NCBI RefSeq assembly: GCF_035222485.1
Contig: NW_026946672.1
Span: 434,001-498,000 of the forward strand
Reading direction: 5' to 3'
DNA: 64,000 nucleotides
DNA from: Podospora pseudoanserina
Lineage: Eukaryota > Ascomycota > Sordariomycetes > Sordariales > Podosporaceae
The notes under the pieces are model-generated. The model was given only the letters and a program-made list of their open reading frames with translations, made no database searches and was not told the origin of the DNA. Made by a program: the position numbers and the translations under genes. Shown here in pieces: positions 52,395-63,529 of this stretch; position 1 is the stretch's first letter; each line of letters starts with the position of its first letter.

Positions 52395-55300
52395 CGGGAC
52401 AGGGATAGGTTTGCGGGCAGAGAGACACAGCAGCAGCTCAAAGCAAAATCCTGCATCCACGAGTCGAGTCGTGGTGATATGTGGCGTTTTGGTGTTTCTG
52501 TTGACTTTACAGCGCATCCCCTTCTGTTGTTTTTGGGCCCTCACACCCCTAACCCCGCTCCAATGTGGCCTGTGCACCACTGCCCTGAACACGCCAAGGT
52601 TCGGGGAAGGCTTCCGCTCCAACATCTCCTCCTCATGGCCGGTCATGGGTCTTCCCCAGATTTCAGATCTTATCTCAACGACAACTCAACTCATGCCTTA
52701 TGCCTCCTGCCTCCCTTTTCATCTCTTACGCCCGTAGCCTTCTGGATGGCATTTCTATCTCCAACAGCATAAAGCACACACAACACACCATATGAAATAT
52801 CTGACTGCGGTGTGCCGAAATTGACCAGCGAGCGCGCGACGGCCAGCCACTTTCTTGCCCAACATGACTGAACGAGTCCCTGCATATCTCTCCCTCGGTG
52901 ACCCATGCGGAGAATATGGATGATACCTGTCCAGACCGTGCTTGACGCCGCCCACCTTCTCTCAACCGCCCGGTCTACCCTCGATCCCCCCGATCGCCTT
53001 CCAAGGTTCCCAGCCGCCGGTGACACACGCTCTCTGCCAACATTTCCATGGCTGGCGGCCCCTCCCCCCAAACCGGGGCCTGGAATGGCCCTGTCAACCG
53101 GCCTTCTCGAAGAATCGCAGAGGACCTTCTCCAGTTTGGCAAATCTAACCGAGAAAGCGGAATCCCGGTCGACCGGCCTTTGCCAGTCCGATTTTCTCTC
53201 GTTCCCTGATCGCAAAGGGCGATCTAAGGGAAGAGGATGTTTCCTTCCATCGAAAGTCAATGATCCGGCCTTCGAGAATCGTCACTGCCCTGATACGGGC
53301 TCGTGTCCACACCCGAAACTGGGACGGGGGAAACAAAAAGCAGCGGGTGCGCCTGCCCATTCTCGACCGCGGGCATCATTCGGAGCTTTCGTCGTGAGGC
53401 TTATTCGGAAGACGTAGACTCGGACCCGACCTGTCCAGCGGGCTAATCACGGCGGTTTTTGCACCAGAACTGGTCGCAGCAGCGTGATGCACAGCGTGTT
53501 GATTGGGCTAGTTCATGCGTGCTCGACAGGAGCGTCAGCCTTGTGGTGATGCCAACACAGCGAGTCCCAGGCTCTCTCTTTCCCCTTCTTGTCGCGATCC
53601 AGTCGTACAGCATGGCGCGACTGCAGTGGTTGCAACGAAAATGGACACGCTTGACGCTCAAAGGCCGACCGACAGCAGCATGCGCCCAGGATGTCGCCGA
53701 TCGTGGGGAACAGCCATCTCGCAGCCCGAACTAAGCTGCCGTTGGAGGATGAAAATAGGAAGCAGGAAGACGCTCAGCTATTCAGGGCCTCGACCACGGT
53801 TTTCGAAGACGATCGTCTGAATTAGCTTCTCCGCGCAGCACAAGCACAAGCCGTTGTGGACAGGAGACGTACGACGGCTGGACCACCTTCTCCGATGTCC
53901 CTCGCCATTACATCCACCTTCCCCACGAGCCAACCCAATCGCACCAGCACCAGTACACGACACAGACCACGGAGACCACCCAGCGTACCAAGCACACCAC
54001 ACCAACCACCCGGGCACTGCACGCTCCCCTCTACTTTTACGATGCGCATGCGTTGTACCTGCTGTGCTCTCAGTGAAAACATCGCTGATTATCACGCTTG
54101 GGCCAGAGGGCGGCTCGAGCCGCAGGAAACCGTTGTTTCGGGGCGGAAAGGTGCAGATTTACCGCCACATCCCCGAGCTCATACTACTTCATGACTGGAC
54201 TGCTCTTGATGCTTTCGTTTGAGGCCCGAAAAAAGATACGACGTCTTGGCTTCTCGGTTTGTCATGGTGTCCCGATTGGGCTTCAGTGGACGCTTGTTGA
54301 CAGCCCCCTGGTTCGCACCCTCTACGCCGCAGCCACCACGGAAGCATCCGGACGCTGGCGCTTGTCAGATCTGACATGCTCCTGTCTCTAGCCTAACGCA
54401 GCCCTGAGGATGATAGCTTGATTGCTTGCTGTCGTTTGGATGACTGGCAGCCACACCGGCATCTTGTTTGCGGGGCGTTGCAGTGGCTTGATATCCATGT
54501 ATCGGGTAGCCTATGCGGCTTCGGCCCCCCTTCCCGGGCTCTGTGAGAGGGGCCTCCTGTCCGTCATTTTCATGACATGACAGTCAAGACAAGACCCCTC
54601 GCTTGGATGCGTGTTTGGGCGGTACGTGGCTGCGAGCAGGGGTGCGTGGGTTGCTGGACTGAGCCTCGGGGGTGTGTGTGTGCGTGTGTGTGTGTGCCTG
54701 TGTGTGAGAGAGTAACAGTTCTGTAGGCACTAACTCGTTATGTGCCTGCTCCCAGTTGAGTTATGCCAGGGTCCTTACGCACCCCGGCCGTGTAAAACGA
54801 GAACGTCACCCCTCGAGCCAACCGTTCGGTGCTGGGATGGCGATATTGCAATAGGGCCTGGTTCCCGGCGGCACAGAACTCCTGCCGTTCCGGTTGCTTG
54901 GAGACTCAAAGCACAAACACTCGATCTCCCAAGATGTTCCCGGCTTCCCAGATACCCTTTGTGTGCCGCTTCTGTTTGATGACCCAAGCATGCAGGTCAT
55001 CGCGGGCCGTACAGGTAGAGGGAAGAAAGGGACTCCAGGAGATGGGTAGCCTACACCGACAAGTTGACGTGTCGTCCTATTACATCACCTACCACCAACC
55101 GCCATGCTGTGAAGCCCAGCCGGCAAACACACCACGGCACCACCACGGCCACCACGGCCTGGGCGTCGTGTCTATTTTCTCGATCTCTGGGTTGGATGTG
55201 GATGGACTGGGGAGAAAGTTCCGGTGGCACTGGGCCACAAGCCTGCTCGAGTATCGAATCACAGTCGAAGCATACCGAAATACTCCTGATCAGCAAGAGC

Positions 55301-55923
55301 ACAGCGTTTGGTTGCGGGGCAGCACCCTCCCCCTCTCTTTTTGTCTCCTTTTTGTGCCCAGTCCTCGGTGGCTCTCGGGTGCGGGCGGAAGCAAGGAAAG
55401 GGTGACCTTCACCTCCGGCCGAGCGAAAGCTTGGGAGTAGACTTTTGTTTCCCAACCGACCCCTTGACCGCTTCGCTTCCCACAGCGCCAGACTGGGCAC
55501 AAGGAACAAGGTCAAACTCCACTCCATGCCATGACTGATACTGATTCGCATTTCCACATGGGCGCCGGGGAATACAAACGCGAGGCCGGCTGCAGTGTGT
55601 GTCCCAGACACCACGAGGTTCTGACAAAAAGAAGACTTGCCAATGCAGTCCCCTTTAAGTGCGACTATCGCCATCCTCTTTTCTCGTCTGCTGCTCCCGT
55701 CTCTACCGTCTTCTCGGATATCCTTCACGGCCGGTCTTGTCTCACTGCTTTGACATATGTACGGCTTTGTGTGAGAAGCAAACACTACTGTCACTACTGT
55801 TGTCCTATCCTCTGATCCCGAAGAAAGTCGTTTCGGCCTTCTCTTGGTTTCTTCTTGATACTACACTAGTCCTCTCGGATCCGAGCCCCGCTACCGTGGT
55901 GCTGGGTCTCGCTACATACTGCA
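52395..55923. other. 3.5 kb intergenic, no gene seen
   Basis: Frames of 100-247 codons overlap on both strands but carry no leader, domain or intron pattern. A (TG)n run lies at 54669-54706. It separates divergent genes (HAUS3-like and LrgA-LrgB). Confidence 0.4.
54669..54706. repeat. (TG)n microsatellite
   Basis: GTGTGTGTGTGCGTGTGTGT followed by TGTGTGCCTGTGTGTG; about 38 bases. Confidence 0.9.
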
Positions 55924-57776
55924 ATGGCTTCACAAGCAACCGTTCCAACGCCTCTCGCATCTACTTCCACAGTCATGAACACCGACTCAGGCCGGTTACT
56001 TGTATCGCCACCCCAGAACTCTGAAACGGCACCCCCACGGCGGTATCAGGAGCTATTATCCCGAGTTTTGGATGGTGGGATTGCTGTTGGGATTGCGGTG
56101 GTGGCTCAGTTGTTGATGGCTGGAATCCAGGGGGTGTTGAACGTCAACAGCAACAAGGTCGAATTTCCTCCATCAGTTGTAGCAATGGCGGCTATTTTTG
56201 GGCTGTTTTGTGCGTGCGGGTGTATCTTCCCAGGTGCAGAGGACTTTTACCGGAACCACCTCAAGAGACCGGTAAGACTTGTTTTCGTTGATAGTTGAGT
56301 GGAGGTATGCCACAACACGAGGCTAACAAGCGATCACAAGGCCGACCTCCTCAACCGGCACATGTCTATTGGTTTCACGATTCCATTTCTTATGATCTGC
56401 AAGGGCTCGCTCACAGATGTCTGGGTTATTGGGCCGATTATTGGTTGCTTCGGTAGGACGTCCTTCCCCATGAAAAGAGACCGGGAAGACTGACCAGCCT
56501 AGTCCTCACCGGCCTTTTCAACACAGTTTTGTCCTATGTGCTAGCTCTTCCACTTCAATGCCTCATGGTGCGGTGGGACTCTGGCAGCTGGTCTTCGTCA
56601 GACATCGAAAAGGGGTCACCAACAACTGAAAAAGAGAGACAGAACCCTAAACTTCGTTCACCAGTCAAATCAGTATGCGATTCCATGGACACAGAGGACT
56701 TTTCTTTGGGTGTCCCCCCGCCTGAATCGATGACCCCTGATTCCAAGGCCTCGCCAACTCACCCTCTATCGTTTTCAACATCAACTAAACTCTGGTGTCT
56801 TGCAAACCCAATGCTCCTTCTCATGTGGACCTTGACTCTCACCATTGGCCTACCTCTCCGCGTCTGCCTTGCTCTCGATACACCACTATCCACCTTACTG
56901 CTATTCGCCCTTTGGCTTTCAACTTTAGCCATTCAATCATCGCTCAAAACCTCCCCTTACCTCCGCCCATTCGCCCGCACGCTCCTCTCAGGCCTCTTCA
57001 ACGCCGTCTTCTGGACCTCCCTCACAATGGCAGCCTACCTCCTCCTCGACGGCCACCTCTCCTCCCGCCCCCTCCAAGCCATGCTCACAACCCTCGAAAG
57101 CCACAACCCTTTCTCCAGCGCGCTCCTCAACAGCTTTTCCGTCCCCCTCACAGCAGGGGACGTCGCCCTCTCCATCCTCAACGCCGGCCTCGTATCCTGG
57201 GGCCTCAAACTCTACGAATACCGCCTCCAGCTCTTGTCTCGCGCAGGACTAACAGTATTCACCGTCTCGTCCCTCATCGCCCTAGGTAACGTCTCCTGCG
57301 GCCCCCTCCTCGCCCACACAATGGGCGTCGCCCCCCAAGGCCGCGCCCTGGCCTTCGCCGCACGGAGCGTGACCCTCGCGCTAGGCAATCCCGTGCTCGA
57401 CACCCTATCAGCAGACAAGTCCCTCAACGCAGCAATGGTGGTCATAAGCGGGATCGTCTATCAAATGTCGCTCGGGCTTGGTGTCGGCCGGTTTTTGGAA
57501 AAGCATCTTGTTAACATTGGGGGCCGCGATGATCACACCAACGATACCACCACCACCATCACCACCAGCAAAGGGGAAAACGACCCCCGAACCGTCGCGG
57601 CAGGCGTAGCAGTGGGCATCAACGCTGCAGCAATGGGGACTGCCTATCTCTACGAGACGAAAAGCGAGGCGGCGCCGTATTCGGCCCTGTCGATGATGGC
57701 GCTGGGGATCATGACGGTGGTATTTTCGACGATTGGGCCGCTGGTGTCGTGGGTGTTGGGGAGTGTGGGTGCCTAG
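55924..57776 (+). CDS. LrgA-LrgB fusion membrane protein (577 aa)
   Basis: Exons 55924-56271, 56341-56452 and 56503-57776 are joined by introns of 69 and 50 bp (GTAAGA...CACAAG; GTAGGA...CCTAG). The N-terminal part (about residues 40-165) resembles LrgA/CidA holin-like proteins: GIAVGIAVVAQLLMAGIQGV, EFPPSVVAMAAIFGLF, then MSIGFTIPFLMICKGSLTDV. After a hydrophilic loop of about 80 residues, the C-terminal part (about 250-577) is LrgB/CidB-like: PLTAGDVALSILNAGLVSWG, GNVSCGPLLAHTMGV, FAARSVTLALGNPVLD. The same fused layout is known in plant PLGG1, a plastid glycolate/glycerate transporter. In fungi the role is open; organic-acid export or mitochondrial transport are guesses. Confidence 0.88.
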
Positions 57777-58599
57777 ATTGGACAACACACAAACTTCTTT
57801 TTTGGGGGTCAACAAACAAGTTTGGACATCATTCCGGGCACTCAGGACCTTTTGAAGAGATGAAAATTATGGGAGGGAATAATACTACTACAACACCAAA
57901 ACAACCGAAAACAAAGTGGGCTAAAGTTGCTTCAAGGCTCCTGGAGAGCAACCAACAACTTACGAGACCAAAGAGGGATGTACGAAACATGTCATGAAGT
58001 GGACGTTTCATTTTTTCTAGGGAAAATCTGCGGGGCGGCGTTGGCTATATTATACCCATTGTGCAGTTTCTAGATTGGAACGGTTTCAGAGCTCCGACTC
58101 CCGTTTTGAGGTCTTTTGCTTTTTTCTATTTTTTTTTCTGTCTTTTTGATGACAGCATTGGCGACGGAGTTTATCATCATGATGAATTGTTTATGTATTT
58201 GGTAATCGGGAAGTGATAGCAATCAAGTAAGCCAGAAAAGGAGGTTATTGTACCTGCTTCTGGTTATTGGATGATGATCTCTTTGACTTGAAAGTTGCCT
58301 GCGTGTGATCATAGTAAACTGTGGCGCATGTCTAGTTGGCGTGTCACCTAGCCAGGCTGCCAATGGCTAAAGCAGTCGATAGGATAGAAGGTAGACTTGG
58401 AACAAATTTTGTCTGGCAGACTTGGCAAATAATCATGACACTCGCAGACCGGGGCAGGGCATTTTGCAGAGAGCAATGCTGATCTATTGTCGACCCGATG
58501 TCCTCTGTTGGCTACTGAGACTGGACCTCAGATACCCTCTCATCCTGTAATTGATGCCTTTCACCCAATTTCCTTTTCGATCCATACACGTTCCCATCT
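57777..58599. other. Intergenic, convergent 3' flanks
   Basis: No gene seen. A T-rich stretch lies near 58115-58145. Confidence 0.4.
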
Positions 58600-59346
58600 C
58601 TACTCAAGTCTATGCATCCCATCTCCGTTAGCATTCATCCAAGACAAAAAAAACAAAGGTCACCAAGATAAAACTCACCTCTCAATCAAGTGCAACCCAC
58701 TCGCCGTGTCAACCACCCCCGAGATCTCTCCCTTCTGCAGCGCAAAAGCAGCATCCTCAAATTCCTTCTGCATGTCCCCGCGTCCGAAATAACCCAGGTC
58801 GCCCCTCTTGCGCGCCGAGCTACAGTCTGATTCCGACAGGGCCAACTCCCCCAAGGTGATCTCCCCACTCTTGATCCTCTGCTCGTGTGCCTTGATAATC
58901 GACATGGCTTCCTCCTTGGACCGGGTGATTTCGGCCTGTTGCGACAGCCAATGGTCAGCTTACAGTCCTCCTTCAAGACATGGTTAAAAATGACCGTAAA
59001 CATACCTCCTTCCAGCTGGACGCCCGGCGACTGTCCCTGTGCTTGACCAGCAAATGCGCCGCCCTGATCTTGCCGGACTGGGCGTCGCCGGTGGGAAGAG
59101 GCGCCTTGGCCGAGTGGTAGGTCGCCATGTACACCTTGAGCTTCTCGGGGTCGGTGCCGGCGGGGGGTTCCCACCTCGAGGTGCGGTCCACGGAGTTGAA
59201 GTAGTAGGGCAGGTTCTTGGAGTTGGAGTGACGGACCTCCCAGTGAGGGGGGAGGCCGGTTTCTTGCTGGTTCTGGGGCAGAATGCAGGGTTAGTTACAT
59301 GATATAGTAAGCTCGAGATATTGATATTAAGACATACGCCGTTCAT
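58600..59346 (-). CDS. pin1: Pin1/Ess1 peptidyl-prolyl isomerase (180 aa)
   Basis: Exons are 59346-59338 (9 nt, MNG), 59272-59006, 58935-58679 and 58609-58600 (10 nt, finishing Arg then Leu-Glu-stop). Introns are 65, 70 and 69 bp with GTATGT/GTGAGT donors and a CTAAC branch. The WW domain is at residues 9-41 (LPPHWEVR; W14, W37). The parvulin domain spans about 71-180 with H76, K80, R85/R86 in HLLVKHRDSRR, C130 in SESDCSSARKRGDLGYFGRG, and H174. It isomerises phospho-Ser/Thr-Pro bonds, including those of the RNA polymerase II tail. It is essential in yeast (ESS1). Confidence 0.95.
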
Positions 59347-60541
59347 GATGATTGATTGCTGGTCTAGGATGGACAGAAAACAACAAATGGCTACTACTTT
59401 GTTGTTGTTGTTGGAGAATGGACAACAAGGCTACGACGTGATGAAACGCTGGCTGGGTTGAACTGGTGGGACTTGGTGCCGTGGAGGGGCAACGGGTTGT
59501 GGACCCTTTTTAAATGGTGGGATTGGAGTTGGTATGTATCTAGACAAATACCTACCGAGGTAACCAAAAGAAAAGCAGTTCCTAAAAAAAACACAGAGAA
59601 GAAGATGACGTGCTGCAGACGGGAAGGTTGGAATAGGTCGTCGAGGGTTGCACTGAGAGGGGTCAAGTGTGCAATGGAAACCTTTGGATGGATTGCGGAG
59701 TGCAGCAGGAGACCACCCCGCTCCTGCTTGGCGCTGTTGTCTCCTGCCGGAGTACCTCACAGGGCAAGCCCCGCCCCGGGGGGTCTTCAGCTGGACGACT
59801 GAGAGTCTGAGACCATCCCGTCCATCCCGTCACCTGTCTTCCTCTTGTCCCAAGGTGTGCCACTCACTCTATGTACCGGGGATCACGAGGGACCCCATCT
59901 GATGCTGATGGATGCGACGTGACGCAGGTTAACTGTACCCTACATATCCGTACTCCGTATCCATCAGGCATTCAACCAAGGCCTCAGACAGCAAGATTAT
60001 CTTGTTCCAGGTAGGTTGTCAGTGCCTGAATAAGCCAAGTGGGGCGTCCTGGTTGGCTGCTGACCTCAGGCAGCCGGAAAGGGGCAAGGCGCGTGTGTTC
60101 CCAACTGTTGCTCTTGGTGGCGCGCCGCCCACAATGCACTGTGCCTACGTTTCGCGCCCTTGACCACAAGCTTTCGTTCACTCAAGATATCCATAGAAAA
60201 AGACATCCATCTTCAACTCGCTCCCCATTCCACCCCAAGACATTTCCACTCGACTTCAAATAATTTTCTGCACCAGGTAAAATTCACTTTACTTTCTGCA
60301 TCTTCTGTGGAACTCACCTGGCGACACGTGTTTGGACCATCTAGCAGCCTGTTCTCGCCTCCTCAAAACTCAAAAAGACCAACCGCAACTCTTTTACCAC
60401 CAAACACCACCTTACACAACCCAACCACATCACTTCCAGGTTTCCGCTGCCCGAAAAAGTTTCAGTGCCTCCACCACCACCTGCTACCACCAGAAACCAT
60501 CATAACACCACACAACACACTCCTCAGCCACGACATCAGCA
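59347..60541. promoter_or_regulatory. Divergent promoter of pin1 and rpb9
   Basis: A 1.2 kb interval without a supported gene. The rpb9 side (60180-60540) is a C/A-rich, T-poor leader typical of fungal 5' UTRs. TACTCCGTA near 59951 is a half of the palindrome at 22232. Confidence 0.45.
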
Positions 60542-61671
60542 ATGGCTTCATCACCAGCCCCTTCAGCTTCGGGCGAGCAATCGCAGCTCCATGGCCAGAA
60601 GCCCCTTGAACAAATCACGTTCCGTTTCTGCTCGGAATGCAGCAACATGCTCTACCCCAAGGAAGATGAGGCCGATCGCAAGCTCATGTTCACCTGCCGC
60701 ACTTGCAACTTCTCCGAAGAGGCCACCTCGTCGTGCATCTTTCGCAATGTCCTCAACAATGCCGCTGGCGAGACGGCCGGCGTGACGCAGGACGTTGGCT
60801 CTGATCCTACGGTGGGTGATTCTTCTGTTGCTTCCCATCATGCTAGCTCGTTTGAACAACACCCGAACCCGGACCACTGCGCTTTTGTCTGCTGCCTGAC
60901 ATGCGGCCGCATGATTTCGTGTGAGATTTGCAAAGACCGTCTCGCCGTTCTCCCCACCGATGCCCACAATCCCGACATTCCCGTACCGCTCCAGAACTTC
61001 ATGCGGCTCGATCAGGGCGACGCCGACATTTGCGCCTGGCAAGACAACCGCGAGAACCTCGCCGACTTCATGGCTCGGAGCGAGCAATACTTTGGCGACT
61101 TGATGGAGGAGGACGAAGAAGAAGCCATGGGATTCGAGCCCGAGAATAACGCCATGTCACACTACGTGCTCGCTCAAAGCGCTGCTGTGTAGTCGCCAAA
61201 CTCTTTCGATACACATTCACTTGACACGACGAGGCTATGACGACATGATTTGACGTACAAATTGTATAATATTCCTGGCAAACACGGCGTTCTTCATTTT
61301 TCTTGCAGCGGCACACGCAATCGTTCCCTTTCTCTCGACGATCATATCCCGCAGCGTATACCGGTACATAGATAGCAGCGGGTTGGGAGTTCCGGTGTTG
61401 ATTTGGTTAAAGCGACGAAGTGCACGGGTTTCACGTTACCTATGTTTGAGCCAGTGGCTGACGGGGTTTCTGCTCTAGCTGCCAAGAGAACAGCGCACTT
61501 GCCCCTCTTGCAACCATGGAGAGGCTGTCTTCTTTCAGTCTCAACAGCGAAGCGCTGAAACGGGAATGGTAAGCAGCTCCAGGCCTGTCACCTTCTGGAG
61601 TCCAACCGTTGCTGACCCTTTCTCAGAAACTCTTTTATGTGTGCTGCTATTGCGGTAACATTTACCAATGA
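60542..61671 (+). CDS. rpb9: RNA polymerase II subunit RPB9 (134 aa spliced)
   Basis: Exons 60542-60811, 61479-61568 and 61627-61671 join in phase 0. Exon 1 carries the first zinc ribbon (FRFCSECSNMLYPKEDEADR; LMFTCRTCNFSEEA) and the diagnostic NNAAGETAGVTQDVGSDPT. Exon 2 resumes LPREQRTCPSCNHGEAVFFQ and SQQRSAETGM, and exon 3 gives KLFYVCCYCGNIYQ, completing the TFIIS-like second ribbon with its QSQQ. RPB9 sits at the jaw of Pol II and supports start-site choice, fidelity and TFIIS-stimulated cleavage. Intron 2 is 58 bp, but intron 1 (GTGGGT...CTCTAG) is 667 bp and contains a long open frame continuing exon 1 (separate entry). Confidence 0.95.
60812..61192 (+). CDS. Intron-borne reading frame fused to RPB9 exon 1
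   Basis: Without splicing at 60812 the rpb9 frame runs on for 126 codons to a TAG at 61192, giving a 216-residue protein: the RPB9 N-terminus plus a new tail. The tail has Cys at 113, 117, 118, 121, 127 and 130 (FVCCLTCGRMISCEICK), then a normal-looking, GC3-rich coding segment (VPLQNFMRLDQGDADICAWQ; LADFMARSEQYFGDLMEEDE) ending QSAAV. FVCCLTCG is reminiscent of the VCCYCG of the spliced form. It might be an alternative isoform by intron retention, or part of a nested gene. Its 285 further bases to exon 2 look non-coding. Confidence 0.6.
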   Translation: MGDSSVASHHASSFEQHPNPDHCAFVCCLTCGRMISCEICKDRLAVLPTDAHNPDIPVPLQNFMRLDQGDADICAWQDNRENLADFMARSEQYFGDLMEEDEEEAMGFEPENNAMSHYVLAQSAAV

Positions 61672-62055
61672 GTTTGGTCTTTCGGCGGGACACTTGTACA
61701 TCGGCGAGTAAGATACAGGAACATTTGCATGACACGGCGTTTGGCGAGATTGTATAGGAGTGGGAGACGTTTATCACTGCTAGGGTAAACAAAACTTGGC
61801 TTTGAGGATAGGAGGAGGCATCATCGATGGGAATTAATTTTTATTACTGGGCTGTTTATTCATGGGAATGAGGGACAAATGCGTGAAAGGAGAGGTGATT
61901 CGAGTATTTTGCCTGTATTGAAGCTGTACAAGTAGTTTACACGACGCCGTATAACGCCGTTCTGATGCCACTCCCCAGTGGAGCAATGATATAATACACC
62001 CAAATGATCCCTCCCATGATTTGATTTCACGTTTTTTATTGGTGTTGGTCTCAGT
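61672..62055. other. Convergent 3' flanks
   Basis: Short intergenic stretch between rpb9 and the uL14m gene. No feature seen. Confidence 0.5.
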
Positions 62056-62557
62056 TTATGCCTGCGAGGGGGCCATGCTGAGGATTCTGCTCCACTTCTT
62101 CTTGCGCAACTCCATGCCCACGACGCCGTTGATACGGGATCCGATGGGGTCGCCAGACTTGTTGATCAAAACGCAGGCGTTGTCGTCGAACTTGATGCAG
62201 CTTCCGTCTCTCCGGGTGACCTTTTGCTTCGTCCGCACAACGACGGCATGTCTGATATCACCACGCTTGACCTTGGCACCCGAGGCGGCGGCCATGCCGG
62301 CAGCTCCCGCATCTCTTTGCTTCTGCACGACCACCACGATCCGGTCGCCTGTATTGGTCAGTTGGGTGAGTTTTCTTCGGGTTTCTTGGTAATTATCATC
62401 GTACCGATCGAGGCGTGTCTCTTCTGGCCGATGACCATGGCGCATTCAACAATGGCGGCGCCAGAGTTGTCGATGCAGTTGAGCATGCTCTGGTGGAGAG
62501 GGTTAGCTTGATTTTATATTGGGCAAAAGAATAGAAAAGTACCTTTAGTTGAATCAT
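62056..62557 (-). CDS. mrpl38: Mitochondrial ribosomal protein uL14m (130 aa)
   Basis: Exons 62557-62543 (15 nt, MIQLK), 62489-62405 and 62348-62056 are joined by introns of 53 and 56 bp (GTACTT...ACCAG; GTACGA...TACAG). The protein starts MIQLKSMLNCIDNSGAAIVE with CAMVIGQKRHASIGDRIVVV, the L14 signature (D.SGA..A.CI.V....R.A..GD.I.V.VK). KRGDIRHAVVVRTKQKVTRR and FDDNACVLINKSGDPIGSRI complete the fold. It binds the large subunit rRNA near the subunit interface. Length and the Gln/Ala insertion (QKQRDAGAAGMAAASGAKVK) point to the mitochondrial form (yeast MRPL38) rather than cytosolic uL14. Confidence 0.9.
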
Positions 62558-63529
62558 CTTGTCATCGGACGGCCAAAACCGTACCTGAGGGTGTCGTTGC
62601 TGATCGTGAAGCTCCCGGATGGGCAGCCAATTGCCATGCGGCGACGGGATGTCCTGGCCGTGGAAAATTGTTCGCGCCGACCCGAGGGGCACAAGGCTGT
62701 GCTTATGTAACATTTGGACAGAGGCTGCTTTCTTTGAAACCACGCCCAATCGGGATCCTCATGCAAGCTCTTTAGCTTGTTCCAACATACCGGCAGCTGT
62801 GGATCCAGTCAAGACGAGATCTGGCCAATGCGAAGCTCAGCGCAAAAACTCGCGACAGGGGATCAGCTTGTTGGCACGCGCTGTCCCCGCCAGATTCCGC
62901 CAGATATGGTGGTCAACTCGCCTAGCCCCCTCAATTTCCCTGGCAACGAGAGGGCAACCAGACAGCAACCGTGATCCTGTCTTTTTTCGTTCCCCTTTTC
63001 CCCGTCCGACCTCTTCTCCTGTACCCCATGCACACTTTGCAGGTTTCGGGAAGTCAGAGTATCTGTAACGCGGGTCAAGTCACTTGAAAGTGCAGCTGCA
63101 GTCATACGGTACAGACCAGCCAGTCTTCAAGCGTCAATCTATATCCGGAATCTGTTACCTAGGTTGCTCCCGTAACTTGCCAACTTATGACGACAACTGG
63201 CATTCGCAGCTCAATTTGCAGCCAGAGGCGAGCCCAAGGTTTGCATCTGTCTCACCTCCCACACCTACCCATTGTCGGCCCAGCCGCTGCAGGTCGGCTC
63301 CCTTCCTTCCCACAAAGGAACCTAAAAAAGCCATTATTGGCACTTGCGCCGACCCGATCTGATCTGCCCGGGTCGCATGAAGGCAGTCAAGTCTCGCATT
63401 GAACATTGACCCCCTTCGTCCACTCCTTCTTTCATATTTCGAACATCCGACGCCCGACTTCACCTCACAATCCTCCCACCCACCTCGGTCGACCAACTCA
63501 TCGATACCCGACACACACACAACACAAAG
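62558..63529. promoter_or_regulatory. Divergent promoter of uL14m and set9
   Basis: About 970 bases without a supported gene. The 60 bases before 63530 are A/C-rich (ACACACACACAACACAAAG), a normal fungal leader. Confidence 0.5.

Noticed and set aside
54669-54706. (TG)n tract as a possible regulatory Z-DNA site
   Set aside because: Only a short dinucleotide repeat, with no gene near enough to support a role.
55051-55794. 247-codon minus-strand frame
   Set aside because: No leader, domain or codon bias, and similar-length frames overlap it on the plus strand.
60921-61149. Alternative-frame ORFs inside the rpb9 intron
   Set aside because: Arg/Pro-rich shadows of the frame that continues exon 1.
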